A stretch of DNA of 64,000 nt, taken from assembly GCF_905171765.1 (NCBI RefSeq), contig NC_053391.1, positions 110,148,644 through 110,212,643 of the forward strand, in the 5' to 3' direction. This stretch comes from Bufo bufo. Lineage: Eukaryota > Chordata > Amphibia > Anura > Bufonidae. The position numbers and the translations under genes were made by a program. Shown here in pieces: positions 10,549-19,862 of the stretch (the stretch's first letter is position 1; each line of letters opens with the position of its first letter). The notes under the pieces are model-generated. The model saw only the letters and a program-made list of their open reading frames with translations. It had not been told where the DNA came from and did no database searches.

Positions 10549-11265
10549 GATGGGCGCATCACTTCATCTGCCTCTCTTCTTACCCTGATGCGCCCATCAC
10601 TCTGGAACAGGGTAAATCTGGACTCATCAGACCACATGACCTTCTTCCATTGCTCCAGAGTCCAATCTGTATGCTTCCTAGCAAACTGAAGCCTTTTTTT
10701 CTCTTTTGCCACACTGATTTGTGATTTTCTTACGGCTTCACAGCTGTTCAGTCCCAATCCCTTGAGTTCCATTCGCATTGTGCGTGTGGAAATGCTCTTA
10801 CTTTCACTATTAAACATAGCCCTGACTTCTACTGTTATTTTTCTTCGATTTGATTTCGCCAAACGTTTAAATGATCGTCGATCACGATCATTCAGGATTT
10901 TTTTCCTGCCACATTTCTTCCTCAAATACGATGGGTCCCCACTATCCTTCCAGTTTTTAATAATGCGTTGGACAGTTCTTAACCCAATTTTAGTAGTTTC
11001 TGCAATCTCCTTAGATCTTTTCTCTGCTTGATGCATGCCAATGATTTGACCCTTCTCAAACAGACTAACATCTTTTCCACGACCACGAGATGTGTCTTTC
11101 GACATGGTTGTCTAAGAAATGAGAAGCAACTCATTGCACCAGTTGCGGTTAAATAACTTATTGCCAGCTGAAAGATAATCGCCCATTCAGTAATTATCCA
11201 ATAGGAGGCTCAAAACTATTTGCTTAGTTAAATCCAGGTGGCGACTTTTATTTGGACAGGCAGTG
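10065..11265 (-). mobile_element. Tc1/mariner element, 1.2 kb, near complete
   Basis: Inverted ends start CACTGCCTG on both sides (10065 rightward; 11265 leftward) and continue into a shared GYCGCCACC box. TA dinucleotides flank both ends (10063-10064 and 11266-11267). The transposase is encoded on the minus strand and broken by one frameshift (next entries). Length is typical for a Tc1 element. It is not interrupted by other insertions, so it is among the younger elements here. Confidence 0.92.
10506..11105 (-). pseudogene. Tc1 transposase, N-terminal two thirds (frameshifted)
   Basis: Cut-and-paste DNA transposase acting on its own terminal repeats. The 199-codon frame starts MSKDTSRGRG. 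It has paired helix-turn-helix segments over residues about 15-110 (FEKGQIIGMHQAEKRSKEIA; RTMRMELKGLG) and the first catalytic Asp in VMWSDESRF near residue 162. The frame is lost after about residue 190 (GAVL), near 10520-10540, where the family's GGGSVMVWGC region begins. The continuation is in another frame, 10548-10036. Start codon chosen because MSKD is the usual beginning of this family. Confidence 0.88.
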
Positions 11266-11267
11266 TA

Positions 11268-11880
11268 TGTTGCTCTCACTTTGACATTACTAACGCTGTA
11301 TTAACATAAAACAATTTGAAAGGGGTTGGATACAGTCCTAGGAGTCCTCAGAGTGTCATACATGACTTTTCAGAGAAATCAGGCAACTTTGAGTTGAGCA
11401 AATTTCCTAAAGGTCATTTTAGTCCGATTCATCCAAATCGGCAAAGAAATTCAATTTGAGTATGAATTGATTCGGATTTAATCGAATCAAACCCAAAACA
11501 CATTTTGGGAAATTCGTTCAGCTCTAGTAGTCTTGTTTCACAGCGTTGGCCAGTGAGCAATGACATTGGCGAAAAGAAAAGCTAGAAGAGATTACATAGA
11601 GATAGAGATCTGTAGATTTTGTTTAATCACATTGGAGATAATATATGGTTGACAGGAAGTAGCTTTTTCGTGTGCGTAACTGAAGCAGGGTAGATACCTG
11701 CTTACCATCAGTTCTGATTTAGTCGGAACTGTCTCAAACTGGACTATAAACGGGGCTGCGGTTTCTTCATGTTTGCATCGAAAGGGGAATTTCTGGGTGT
11801 TGTAGAACATTCCCAGACAATCTTGGTAGTAAGGTTTATACCATTATATGTCTCTACAGGTGACCAAATAATTCTGTATA
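11268..11880. other. Unassigned, with a small AATTCG-type MITE
   Basis: At 11393-11525 a segment begins GAGTTGAGCAAATTTC and ends GAAATTCGTTCAGCTCTA, inverted ends related to the hAT-like TAGAGTTGAGCGAA family seen at 29662. No clear duplication flanks it. The rest has no recognised feature. Confidence 0.4.
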
Positions 11881-11886
11881 TATACA

Positions 11887-12772
11887 GTGTATACATCTAC
11901 TCACCCACCTAAACTTGCTATTTCAATTTCAGTCCATGGTACTATCATAATTCCTGGGCAACAGGCCCGCTGTCTTGGGGTTATGTTTGACTCAGATCTT
12001 TTCTACGTTCCCTATATTCAATCACTTGCATGCTCTTGTCATCTACACCTCAAGAACATCTCCAGAATCCGCCCTTTTCTCACAATGGAAAGTCCCAAAA
12101 TATTTGTTGTTGCTTTGATTCATTCTCATCTTGACTACTGTAACTCATTACTAATCGGTCTTCATTTCACTAAACCTTCCCACTTTCAGTCTGTCCGAAA
12201 TGCTGCAGCCAGGCTCATCTATCTATCCACCCCTACACTATGCTACTAGTCGGTGCTAGTCACTTCACTGGTTGCCCACCCACCACAGATTACCGTTCAA
12301 ACTTCTCACCCTCACCCACAAAGCCCTCCACAATGCTGCACCTCCATACATCTCCTCTCTTATTTCCATCCACCACCCTACTCACGCTCTCTGTTTTGCC
12401 ACCGATCTAAGATTAACATCCTCCATAATTTGAACCTCTCACTCCTGTCTTTAAGACTTGACTCGAGCTGCACCTACTCTCTGGAATGCTCTGTCCCGGA
12501 CAATCAGGTCAATTCCCAACTTCCCTACCTTCAAACGTGCTTTAAAAACACATATTTTCAGGCAGGCTTATCATGATTCCTAAACTGACTCCTCACCGTT
12601 TAACCCCCCCAACCCTTTTTCTACAGAGCTGAATGCAATCTTCTGACAGTAATCCCCACACCCAAAGCACAAGCACACCCAGCTCGGCCTGCACCACTCC
12701 TTTCAGTACAAAGATGGCTGGACCACTTTATATAACGATTAACTTTACCTTTTGTGTCATCCCCACTTCCTC
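11887..12772 (+). pseudogene. L2/CR1-type LINE, C-terminal RT fragment and start of 3' UTR
   Basis: A 5'-truncated LINE. The frame at 11887-12249 shows the conserved C-terminal RT region: CLGVMFDSDL, then LKNISRIRPFLT, then HSHLDYCNSLLIGL and SVRNAAARLIYLS. Frame changes follow, but WNALSRTIRSIP-like and FKRALKTHIF-like stretches of the usual C-terminus can be followed to about 12570. The 3' UTR is cut at 12775 by a palindromic MITE and resumes at 14966. Non-functional. Confidence 0.85.
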
Positions 12773-12775
12773 TTA

Positions 12776-14965
12776 GGCCTCATGCACACGACAGTATTTT
12801 TTCACGGTCCGCAAAATGGGTTTCCGTTGGTCCGTGATCTGTGACCGTTTTTTCGTCCGTGGGTCTTCCTTGATTTTTGGAGGATCCACGAACATGAAAA
12901 AAAAGTTGTTTTGGTGTCCGCCTGGCCGTGCGGAGCCAAACGGATCCGTCCTGACTTACAATGCAAGTCAATGGGGACGGATCCGTTTGACGTTGACACA
13001 ATATGGTGCAATTGCAAACGGATCCGTCCCCCATTGACTTTCAATGTAAAGTCAGGAGTTTATATACCATAGGATCAGAGTTTTCTCCAATCCGATGGTA
13101 TATTTTAACTTGAAGAGTCCCCATCACCATGGGAACGCCTCTATGTTAGAATATACCATCGGATTTGAGTTAGATCGTGAAACTCATATCCGACAGTATA
13201 TTCTAACACAGAGGCGTTCCCATAGTGATGGGGACGCTTCAAGTTAGAATATACTATGAACTGTGTACATGACTGCCCCCTGCTGCCTGGCAGCACCCGA
13301 TCTCTTACAGGGGGCTGTGATCAGCACAATTAACCCCTCAGGTGCCGCACCTGAAGGGGTTAATTGTGCGTATCATAGCCCCCTGTAAGAGATCAGGGGC
13401 TGCCAGGCAGCAGGGGGCAGACCCCCCTCCCTCCCCAGTTTTAATTTCATTGGTGGCCAGTGTGCGGCCCCCCCTCCCTCCCTCTATTGTATTATCATTG
13501 GTGGCCAGTGTGCGCCCTCCCTCTATTGTATTATCATTGGTGGCCAGTGTGAGCCCCCCGCCCCCCCTCCCTCCCTCTATTGTATTATCATTGGTGGCCA
13601 GTGTGCGCCCCCCCCGGCCCCCCTCTATTGTATTAATATCATTGGTGGCCAGTGTGCGGCCTGCCCTCGACCCCCCCGATCATTGGTGGCAGCGGAGAGT
13701 TCCGATCAGAGTCCCAGTTTAATCGCTGGGGCTCCGATCGGTAACCATGGCAACCAGGACGCTACTGCAGTCCTGGTTGCCATGATTACTTAGCAATATT
13801 AGAAGCATCATACTTACCTGCTGCGCTGTCTGTGACCGGCCGGGAGCTCCTCCTACTGGTAAGTGACAGATCATTAAGCAATGCGCCGCACAGACCTGTC
13901 ACTTACCAGTAGGAGGAGCTCCCGGCCGGTCACAGACAGCGCAGCAGGTAAGTATGATGCTTCTAATATTGCTAAGTAACCATGGCAACCAGGACTGCAG
14001 TAGCATCCTGGTTGCCATGGTTACCGATCGGAGCCCCAGCGATTAAACTGGGACTCCGATCGGAACTCTCTGCTGCCACCAATGATCGGGGGGGGGGGAG
14101 AGGGGATGCTGCACACTGGCCACCAATGATATTAAAACAATAGAGGGGGGCCAGGGGGGGCGCACACTGGCCACCAATGATAATACAATAGAGGGAGGGG
14201 GGCCAGGGGGGCCGCACACTGGCCACCAATGATATTAAAACAATAGAGGGGGGCCGGGGGGGGGGGGTGCGCACACTGGCCACCAATGATAATACAATAA
14301 AAGGAGGTAGGAGGGGGCCGGGGGGGGCCACACTGGCCACCAATGAAATTAAAACTGGGAAGGGAGGGAAGTCTGCCCCCTGCTGCCTGGCAGCCCCTGA
14401 TCTCTTACAGGGGGCTATGATACGCACAATTAACCCCTTCAGGTGCCGCACCTGAGGGGTTAATTGTGCGGATCACAGCCCCCTGTAAGAGATCGGGTGC
14501 TGCCAGGCAGCAGGGGGCAGTCATGTACACAGTTCGTAGTATATTCTAACTAGAAGCGTCCCCATCACTATGGGAACGCCTCTGTGTTAGAATATACTGT
14601 CGGATTTGAGTTTTCACGAAGTGAAACTCAGCTCTGAAAAAGCTTTTATGCAGATGGATCATCGGATCCGTCTGTATGAAAGTAGCCTACGGACACGGAT
14701 CACGGACACGGATGCCAATCTTGTGTGCATCCGTGTTTTTTCACGGACCCATTGACTTGAATGGGTCCGTGAACCGTTGTCCGTCAAAAAAATAGGATAG
14801 GTCATATTTTTTGGACGGACAGGAAACACGGATCACGGATGCGGCTGCAAAACGGTGCATTTTCCGATTTTTCCACGGACCCATTGAAAATCAATGGGTC
14901 CGCGAAAAAAAACGGAAAACGGCACAATGGCCACGGATGCACACAACGGTCGTGTGCATGAGGCC
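12776..14965. mobile_element. Large palindromic Harbinger-like MITE, 2.19 kb
   Basis: Ends GGCCTCATGCACACGACMG and the complement are flanked by TTA at 12773-12775 and 14966-14968. The outer 250-300 bases on each side belong to the GGATCCGT/ACGGATCC-rich MITE family. Inside is a 1.4-kb palindrome (13180-14610). The insertion splits the 3' UTR of the LINE at 11887. No transposase is encoded; the open frames at 13342-13722 and 13972-14451 are translations of the minisatellite in the palindrome arms. Confidence 0.88.
13180..14610. repeat. 1.4-kb palindrome with minisatellite in both arms
   Basis: The left arm carries in order GTATATTCTAACACAGAGGC, GTGTACATGACTGCCCCCTG, CAATTAACCCCTCAGGTGCC, a minisatellite of CATTGGTGGCCAGTGTG units, CATGGCAACCAGGA and CTCCTCCTACTGGTAAGTGA. 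The right arm carries all of these as reverse complements in reverse order. The centre lies near 13885. Units of about 50 bp repeat four to six times per arm, with different copy numbers, so the arms have drifted. Related cores occur at 29870-31280 and 41640-42720. Confidence 0.9.
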
Positions 14966-14968
14966 TTA

Positions 14969-15105
14969 GAGTGTAAGCTCTTGCGAGCAGAGCCCTCACT
15001 CCTACTGTCTCAGTTGTATATTAGTCTGAAATTTTGTGATGTCTTTTGTTTTGTTCAAGAACCCTCTGAATTGTAAAGTGCTGCAGAATATGGTGGCTCT
15101 TTCAA
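14969..15105 (+). mobile_element. L2/CR1-type LINE 3' UTR end
   Basis: GAGTGTAAGCTCTTGCGAGC, then CCTCACTCCT, then TTGTAAAGTGCTGCAGAATATG are the familiar 3' terminal phrases of this LINE group in amphibians (recalled family knowledge). The segment joins the fragment ending at 12772 once the MITE is set aside. Confidence 0.75.
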
Positions 15106-15445
15106 ATGCAACTTTTTAAGTGCACATACCGAATTATACCAGAATGTAATATTATGGATATGGAATCCACTTTGTCATCGCTGTCTACTGACCATCACCC
15201 AATTCTCTCCTCTCCGGGTATGTCTGCATTGAACCTAACTGCTGCACCCAACTTTTCCAGAGTCTGATATTGTCCACACCCCTCATATTTCCTTCTCATC
15301 CCCTGGTATGTCTGCATTGAACTATTAATGTCTCTTTCCCTGCTGGATTTATTAAGTATTTGTGTACATTGATTATTTCACCCCTGTATCTGTTCCTCCC
15401 TTGATTAGGCCAAATGTAGCCCCCTCCCCTCTTGTTCATACTTGA
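15106..15445. other. Spacer with short direct duplication
   Basis: TGCAACTTTTTAAGTGCAC followed by RTACCRAATTATAC occurs near 15108 and again near 15520, a direct repeat about 410 bp apart that brackets the start of the second LINE. GGTATGTCTGCATTGAAC also occurs twice (15217 and 15305). This may be the 5' UTR of the LINE that follows. No gene seen. Confidence 0.4.
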
Positions 15446-16304
15446 TTGAACACTGAGTGGTATAAATCTAAGTCGTTAGGTCTTTCAGACCTTGGTATTT
15501 TCAATGCAACATCTTTCAAGTGCAACTTTTTAAGTGCACGTACCAAATTATACAAGAATTGCACCAGAAGGGGACCAAAGGTAATTACAGAAATAGTAAA
15601 TGCAAACAATGTTTCAATCTTTCATCTTATTTTACCCACTTTTCCACAACCTCCTGAAATACCCCCACATCCATTCACCAAGCAAGGAACTTTTTACCTC
15701 TCCCTCCATATTACCTTCTCATCTGACCGCTTGCACAAACCTGTTTGGCAACGTAAAACACTTCCCTCCCAAACACACACAGATACCTCATGCCCTCTCT
15801 TATTCTCACCTACTAACATTTTCTCTGCTTCTCCTTATTTCTGGTGATATCTCTCCAAATCCAGGCCCCCCTGAGCAGACCCCCACTATCACCTCTACCT
15901 CCTACTACAAATATCCTTCTACAAATTTCTGAAACCCCTTGAACCTAATAACAATTCCTCTGACCCTTTCTCCTTTGGTTCCTCTTGCAGGAGCATTATG
16001 GAACGCTCGCTCTGTCTGTAACAAACTGTCCTACATTCATGATTTCTTCATCTCTCAAAAGCTTTTCTTTCTTGGTCTCACATGGCTGACACCCTCTGAC
16101 ACCTCTCTTCCCTGCTGCACTCTCTTATAGCAGATTTCATTTCACTCACACCCCCCACCCCGGTAGCAAACATGGTGGAGGAGTTGGTCTTCTCCTATCA
16201 GACACCTGCTCCTACACCCCAACGCCACTGCCACCCTCCATTACACTCAATTCATTTGAAACCTTTCTAATTTGCCTCTCCCCCTATCCGGCCACAACCT
16301 ACTC
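15446..16304 (+). pseudogene. L2/CR1-type LINE: ORF start with 2A-like motif and endonuclease N-terminus
   Basis: Second LINE copy. The frame 15600-15932 contains SGDISPNPGP (15840-15869), a motif that sits at the beginning of ORF2 in these LINEs and resembles a 2A ribosome-skipping peptide (consensus D-V/I-E-x-N-P-G-P; here S replaces E). After a frame change, ALWNARSVCNKLSYIHDFFI opens the apurinic/apyrimidinic-type endonuclease domain, followed by LFFLGLTWL in place of the usual TETWL. HGGGVGLLLSD continues the domain to 16296, where a hAT-like element interrupts it. Many stops and frameshifts; non-functional. Confidence 0.8.
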
Positions 16305-16479
16305 CAGTGGCGTCTCTAGCTTTCAAATTTTGGGGGGGGCACACTGGGGGCCAGGACAAAAGTAGGGGGGGCAGCTATAACAATGATACATTTACACAAG
16401 TACGCTTAGAAATGCTGCAATACTTTATCCAATACCTAAAACCGCAACAGGGAAGAAAAGTCCAGCTGTCTGTGTATGA

Positions 16480-16685
16480 CACTTTTATAGAGAGGGGGAT
16501 CTGTGGATGACACTGCTATGGAGGGGGATCTGTGGATGACACTGCTATGGGGGGGATCTGTGGATGCCACATACCGTATATAGCATCTTATGCTATATGT
16601 GTCATCCACAGATCCACCCCATGACAGTGTCATCCACAGATCTCCCTCCCTATAACAGTGTCATCCACAGATCTCCCTCCCCGCC
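16480..16685. repeat. Short tandem/inverted repeat of GATCTGTGGATGACACTG units
   Basis: Three plus-oriented units (near 16497, 16529 and 16555) and three inverted units (near 16605, 16630 and 16662) of about 32 bp face each other around a TATAGCATCTTATGCTATA palindrome. Part of the hAT-like element at 16305. Confidence 0.8.
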
Positions 16686-16929
16686 TCTCACAGGAGTATA
16701 CATATATAAAATAAACATATTTCACATGAACACTTACAGTTACTTGGCCCTTGGGGATCTCGGACGCCACTTCAACACTTTGGCCGGGGGCTCGGTGGAG
16801 CTGATGTTGTGTTTTATCCTAATGAGAAAGATTTCATAATAAGGATTTGGAGAAGGGGCAGAGGGATAGCAGAGCAGGGAGAGGCTGGTGCTGCTACTAG
16901 GGGGTCATACCATGGGGGAGTAATAAAAC

Positions 16930-18075
16930 CCACCATAATGCCCCCCAGTAGGAATAATTCTCCTTATAATGTGCAAAACATACCCCCTTATGCCCCCAGT
17001 TGAGCTAATGTCCCCCATAATGTGCCAGTATAAAATACCCCTATATAGTGCCCCAGTAAATGCCCCCATAGTGCTCCTTTCCCCCCTTCCTGCTAGTGCC
17101 CCCCATAATGTACCAGTATAAAATGCCCCATATATCGTGCCCCAGTAGATGCCCTCAGTGTCCCCCATAATTTGCAAGTATAAAATACCTCTTCTTAGTG
17201 CCCCCCATAGATGACTCCATAGTACTCCTGTCTCCCCTTCTCCATAGTACCCACCATAATGTGTCCCAGTATAAAATGCTACTGTACAGAGCCCCCCATA
17301 TAAAACACCCCTTCTTTGTGGCCTCAGTAGATGCCCCTATAGTGCCCACCAATAATGTGCCAGTAATAAGTGCCCTCAATCACGTGCCACTGCCAGTAAT
17401 AAGTGCCCCCATCACATGCCAGTAACAAGATTTCCCATCACATGCCAGTAACAAGATCCCCCATCACGTGGCAGTAATAAGCCCCCATCACGTGCCAGTA
17501 ATAAGCCCCCATCACGTGCCAGTAATAAGCCCCCCCATTACGCGCCAGTAATGACCCCCATTACGTGCCAGTAATAAGCCCCCCCATTACGTGCCGATGC
17601 CAGTAATAAGCCCCCCCATTACGTGCCAGTAATAAGCCCCCCATCACGTGCCAGTAATAAGCCCCCCATTACGTGCCAGTAATAAGCCCCCCAATGTGCC
17701 AGTAATAAGCCCCCCATTACGTGCTAGTAATAAGCCCCCCCATTACGTGCCAGTATTAAGCCCCCCATCATGTGCCCGTATTAAGCCCCCCCATCATGTG
17801 CCAGTATTAAGCCCCCCATCATGTGCCAGTATTAAGTCCCCCCCATCATGTGCCAGTATTAAGTCCCCCCATCATCATGTGCCAGTATTAAGTCCCCCCA
17901 TCATGTGCCAGTATTAAGTCCTCATCATCATGTGCCAGTATTAAGTCCCCCCCATCATCATGTGCCAGTATTAAGTCCCCCCCATCATCATGTGCCAGTT
18001 TTAAGTCCTCCCCATCATGTGCCAGTATTAAGTCCCCCCCATTGTAATAAGCCCCCATAATGTGCCAGTAACACT
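16930..18075. repeat. Minisatellite, 24-30 bp unit (CATNACGTGCCAGTAATAAGCCCC)
   Basis: From 17385 to 18075 the unit ACGTGCCAGTAATAAGCCCC, drifting to CATGTGCCAGTATTAAGTCC, repeats more than twenty times. To the left (16930-17385) a longer, older period of similar words (AATGTGCCAGTATAAAATRC) occurs. The open frame at 17648-17917 (MPVISPPLRASNKPP repeats) is only a translation of this array. Confidence 0.88.
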
Positions 18076-18251
18076 ATTGTAAAAAAACGAACAAAAAAAA
18101 AAACGAACAAAAAAAAAATACTTATACTTACCTCAGTGTCTGCGATGCGATGCAGACTCTTTCTGTGTCCCTGCGCCGGCCTCTGATAGGCTGCCGGCCT
18201 AGTGCCTGCAGCCTATCAGAGGAAGGGGAAGGGACACGCCTCTCCCTCCCC

Positions 18252-18800
18252 CAGTGGCGTAGCGTGGGTTGCCAGCACCCGGGGCAAGCCAAAAATTGCG
18301 CCCCCCCCCCCCCTACCCCAGGCACGCCCCTTTTAACAGATACTGTAGTAGATCACCTGCAGTCCTATGTAACACCACAGATAACACAGTGATAACTCTC
18401 TGAGTACAGATAATGTAGTAGATGGGTGTGAGGCCCCAGAATTCAGAACACACACAGTGTGACCTGAAGTCTGGGGCCGAATGCGGCAGGGTGGGCCATA
18501 TTCTCAATCTCCTCCCCCAACCCTACTGTGAAACAGATATGTGCATGGACATTATTATTACAGTATAATATCGCCCCATACCTGTTACATCCAGTGACAT
18601 CCCCTGTGATGTAGACTCTCCTCAACGTCTTCATTCAGAGATAAGACCGCCATGATACTTTCTTTCAGCCGCTTCTCGTCTCTGCAGAGTTTCACAGAAT
18701 TTTTTTTAGGTTCCTCACTTTACTCTCATCCTCTCCTTCCTGGTGTCTCAACAACTCATCCTGCTGCCCCCCAATACTGTGCTAGAGCCAGACAGATAGT
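18252..18800. mobile_element. Nested hAT-like end inside the 3.56-kb element
   Basis: CAGTGGCGTAGCGTGGGTTG at 18252 is a second hAT-type terminal start, followed by a CACCCGGGGC block and poly-C. I could not find a matching right end, so this is a truncated nested element or a related internal segment. The following 400 bases contain no open frame of note. Confidence 0.45.
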
Positions 18801-18805
18801 CCCCC

Positions 18806-19495
18806 ATTCCTCATAATATTATTTCCCCTGTATATTATAATGTCCCCCTCTTTGTTAATAATACAATGTCCCCCTCTTTGTTATTAATATAATGTCCCCG
18901 CTTTGTTATTAATATAATGGCCCCCTCTTTGTTATTAATATAATGGCCCCCTCTTTATTATTAATATAATGGCCCCCTCTTTGTTATTAAAGAGGGGGCC
19001 ATTACATTAATAATAAAGAGGGGGGCCATTACATTAATAATAAAGAGGGGGACATTACATTAATAATAAAGAGGGGCCATTACATTAATAATAAAGAGGG
19101 GCTATTATATTAATAATAAAGAGGGGGCCATTACATTAATAATAAAGAGGGGGCTATTATATTAATAATAAAGAGGGGGCCATTACATTAATAATAAAGA
19201 GGGGGCTATTATATTAATAGTAAAGAGGGGGACATTACATTAATAATAAAGAGGGGGACATTACATTAATAATAAAGAGGGGGCCATTACATTAATAATA
19301 AAGAGGGGGACATTACATTAATAATAAAGAGGGGGCCATTATATTAATAATAAAGAGGGGGACATTACATTAATAATAAAGAGGGGGCCATTATATTAAT
19401 AATAAAGAGGGGGACATTACATTAATACTAATGTATTGGCCCCCTATTTATTATTAATATAATGTCCTCCTCTTTGTTATTAATATAATGGCCGC
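18806..19495. repeat. Inverted minisatellite, 26-bp unit (AATAATAAAGAGGGGGCCATTACATT)
   Basis: Five to six units at 18830-18990 read as the reverse complement, then about seventeen units at 18990-19430 in the plus sense, then two more inverted units at 19435-19495. The switches are sharp. The array could form long hairpins and lies inside the 3.56-kb hAT-like element. Confidence 0.9.
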
Positions 19496-19862
19496 CTCTC
19501 CCCTCCTCTCACCTAAATACACAGGGTGGGACTCTGCACTCAGGGACTGTCACTCACTCTGGGTCGCTTGAATCACTCTCTGCCTGGAGTCTGGACTTCA
19601 GTTCTTCATCTTCATTCATGCTCTGGCTACTGGCTCTGCACTGCCTTTCCTGCCTGGAAGGTGGGCGGAGCCTAGCGGGAACTGCCGTGCATGCCCCGCC
19701 CCCTCTCCCCTCCTCACTCTGCTCTGCAGCCGGACGCTGTGTGAAGACGCTGGCGGCTCACTTCACTTGGGGGGGCATTTTAGTTGGGGGGGCACATGGG
19801 GGGGCACAGCATGATGTAGGGGGGGCCGTGGCCCCCTCTGGCCCCCCCCGGCGACGCCACTG

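Larger units (their letters stand above)
16305..19862. mobile_element. Non-autonomous hAT-like element, 3.56 kb, with exact 8-bp duplication
   Basis: ACCTACTC occurs at 16297-16304 and again at 19863-19870. The element starts CAGTGGCGTCTCTAGC and ends GGCGACGCCACTG, so the terminal inverted repeat is CAGTGGCGTC. An 8-bp duplication and CA...TG ends fit the hAT superfamily. The element is inserted in the endonuclease region of a LINE. It contains GGGGGG-rich subterminal sequence on both sides, several tandem repeats (separate entries) and a second CAGTGGCGTAGCG start at 18252, but no transposase domain. Confidence 0.92.

Noticed and set aside
13342..14451. Open frames of 126 and 159 codons with VLISLVASVRPP repeats
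   Set aside because: They translate the minisatellite in the two palindrome arms and mirror each other on opposite strands.
17648..17917. Repeat protein MPVISPPLRASNKPP
   Set aside because: Translation of the CATNACGTGCCAGTAATAAG minisatellite.
16930..19495. CRISPR-like array
   Set aside because: Units are contiguous without unique spacers and the genome is clearly eukaryotic; these are minisatellites.
16497..19850. Host promoter or CpG island suggested by G-rich tracts
   Set aside because: The G runs are subterminal parts of a hAT-like element and its repeats.
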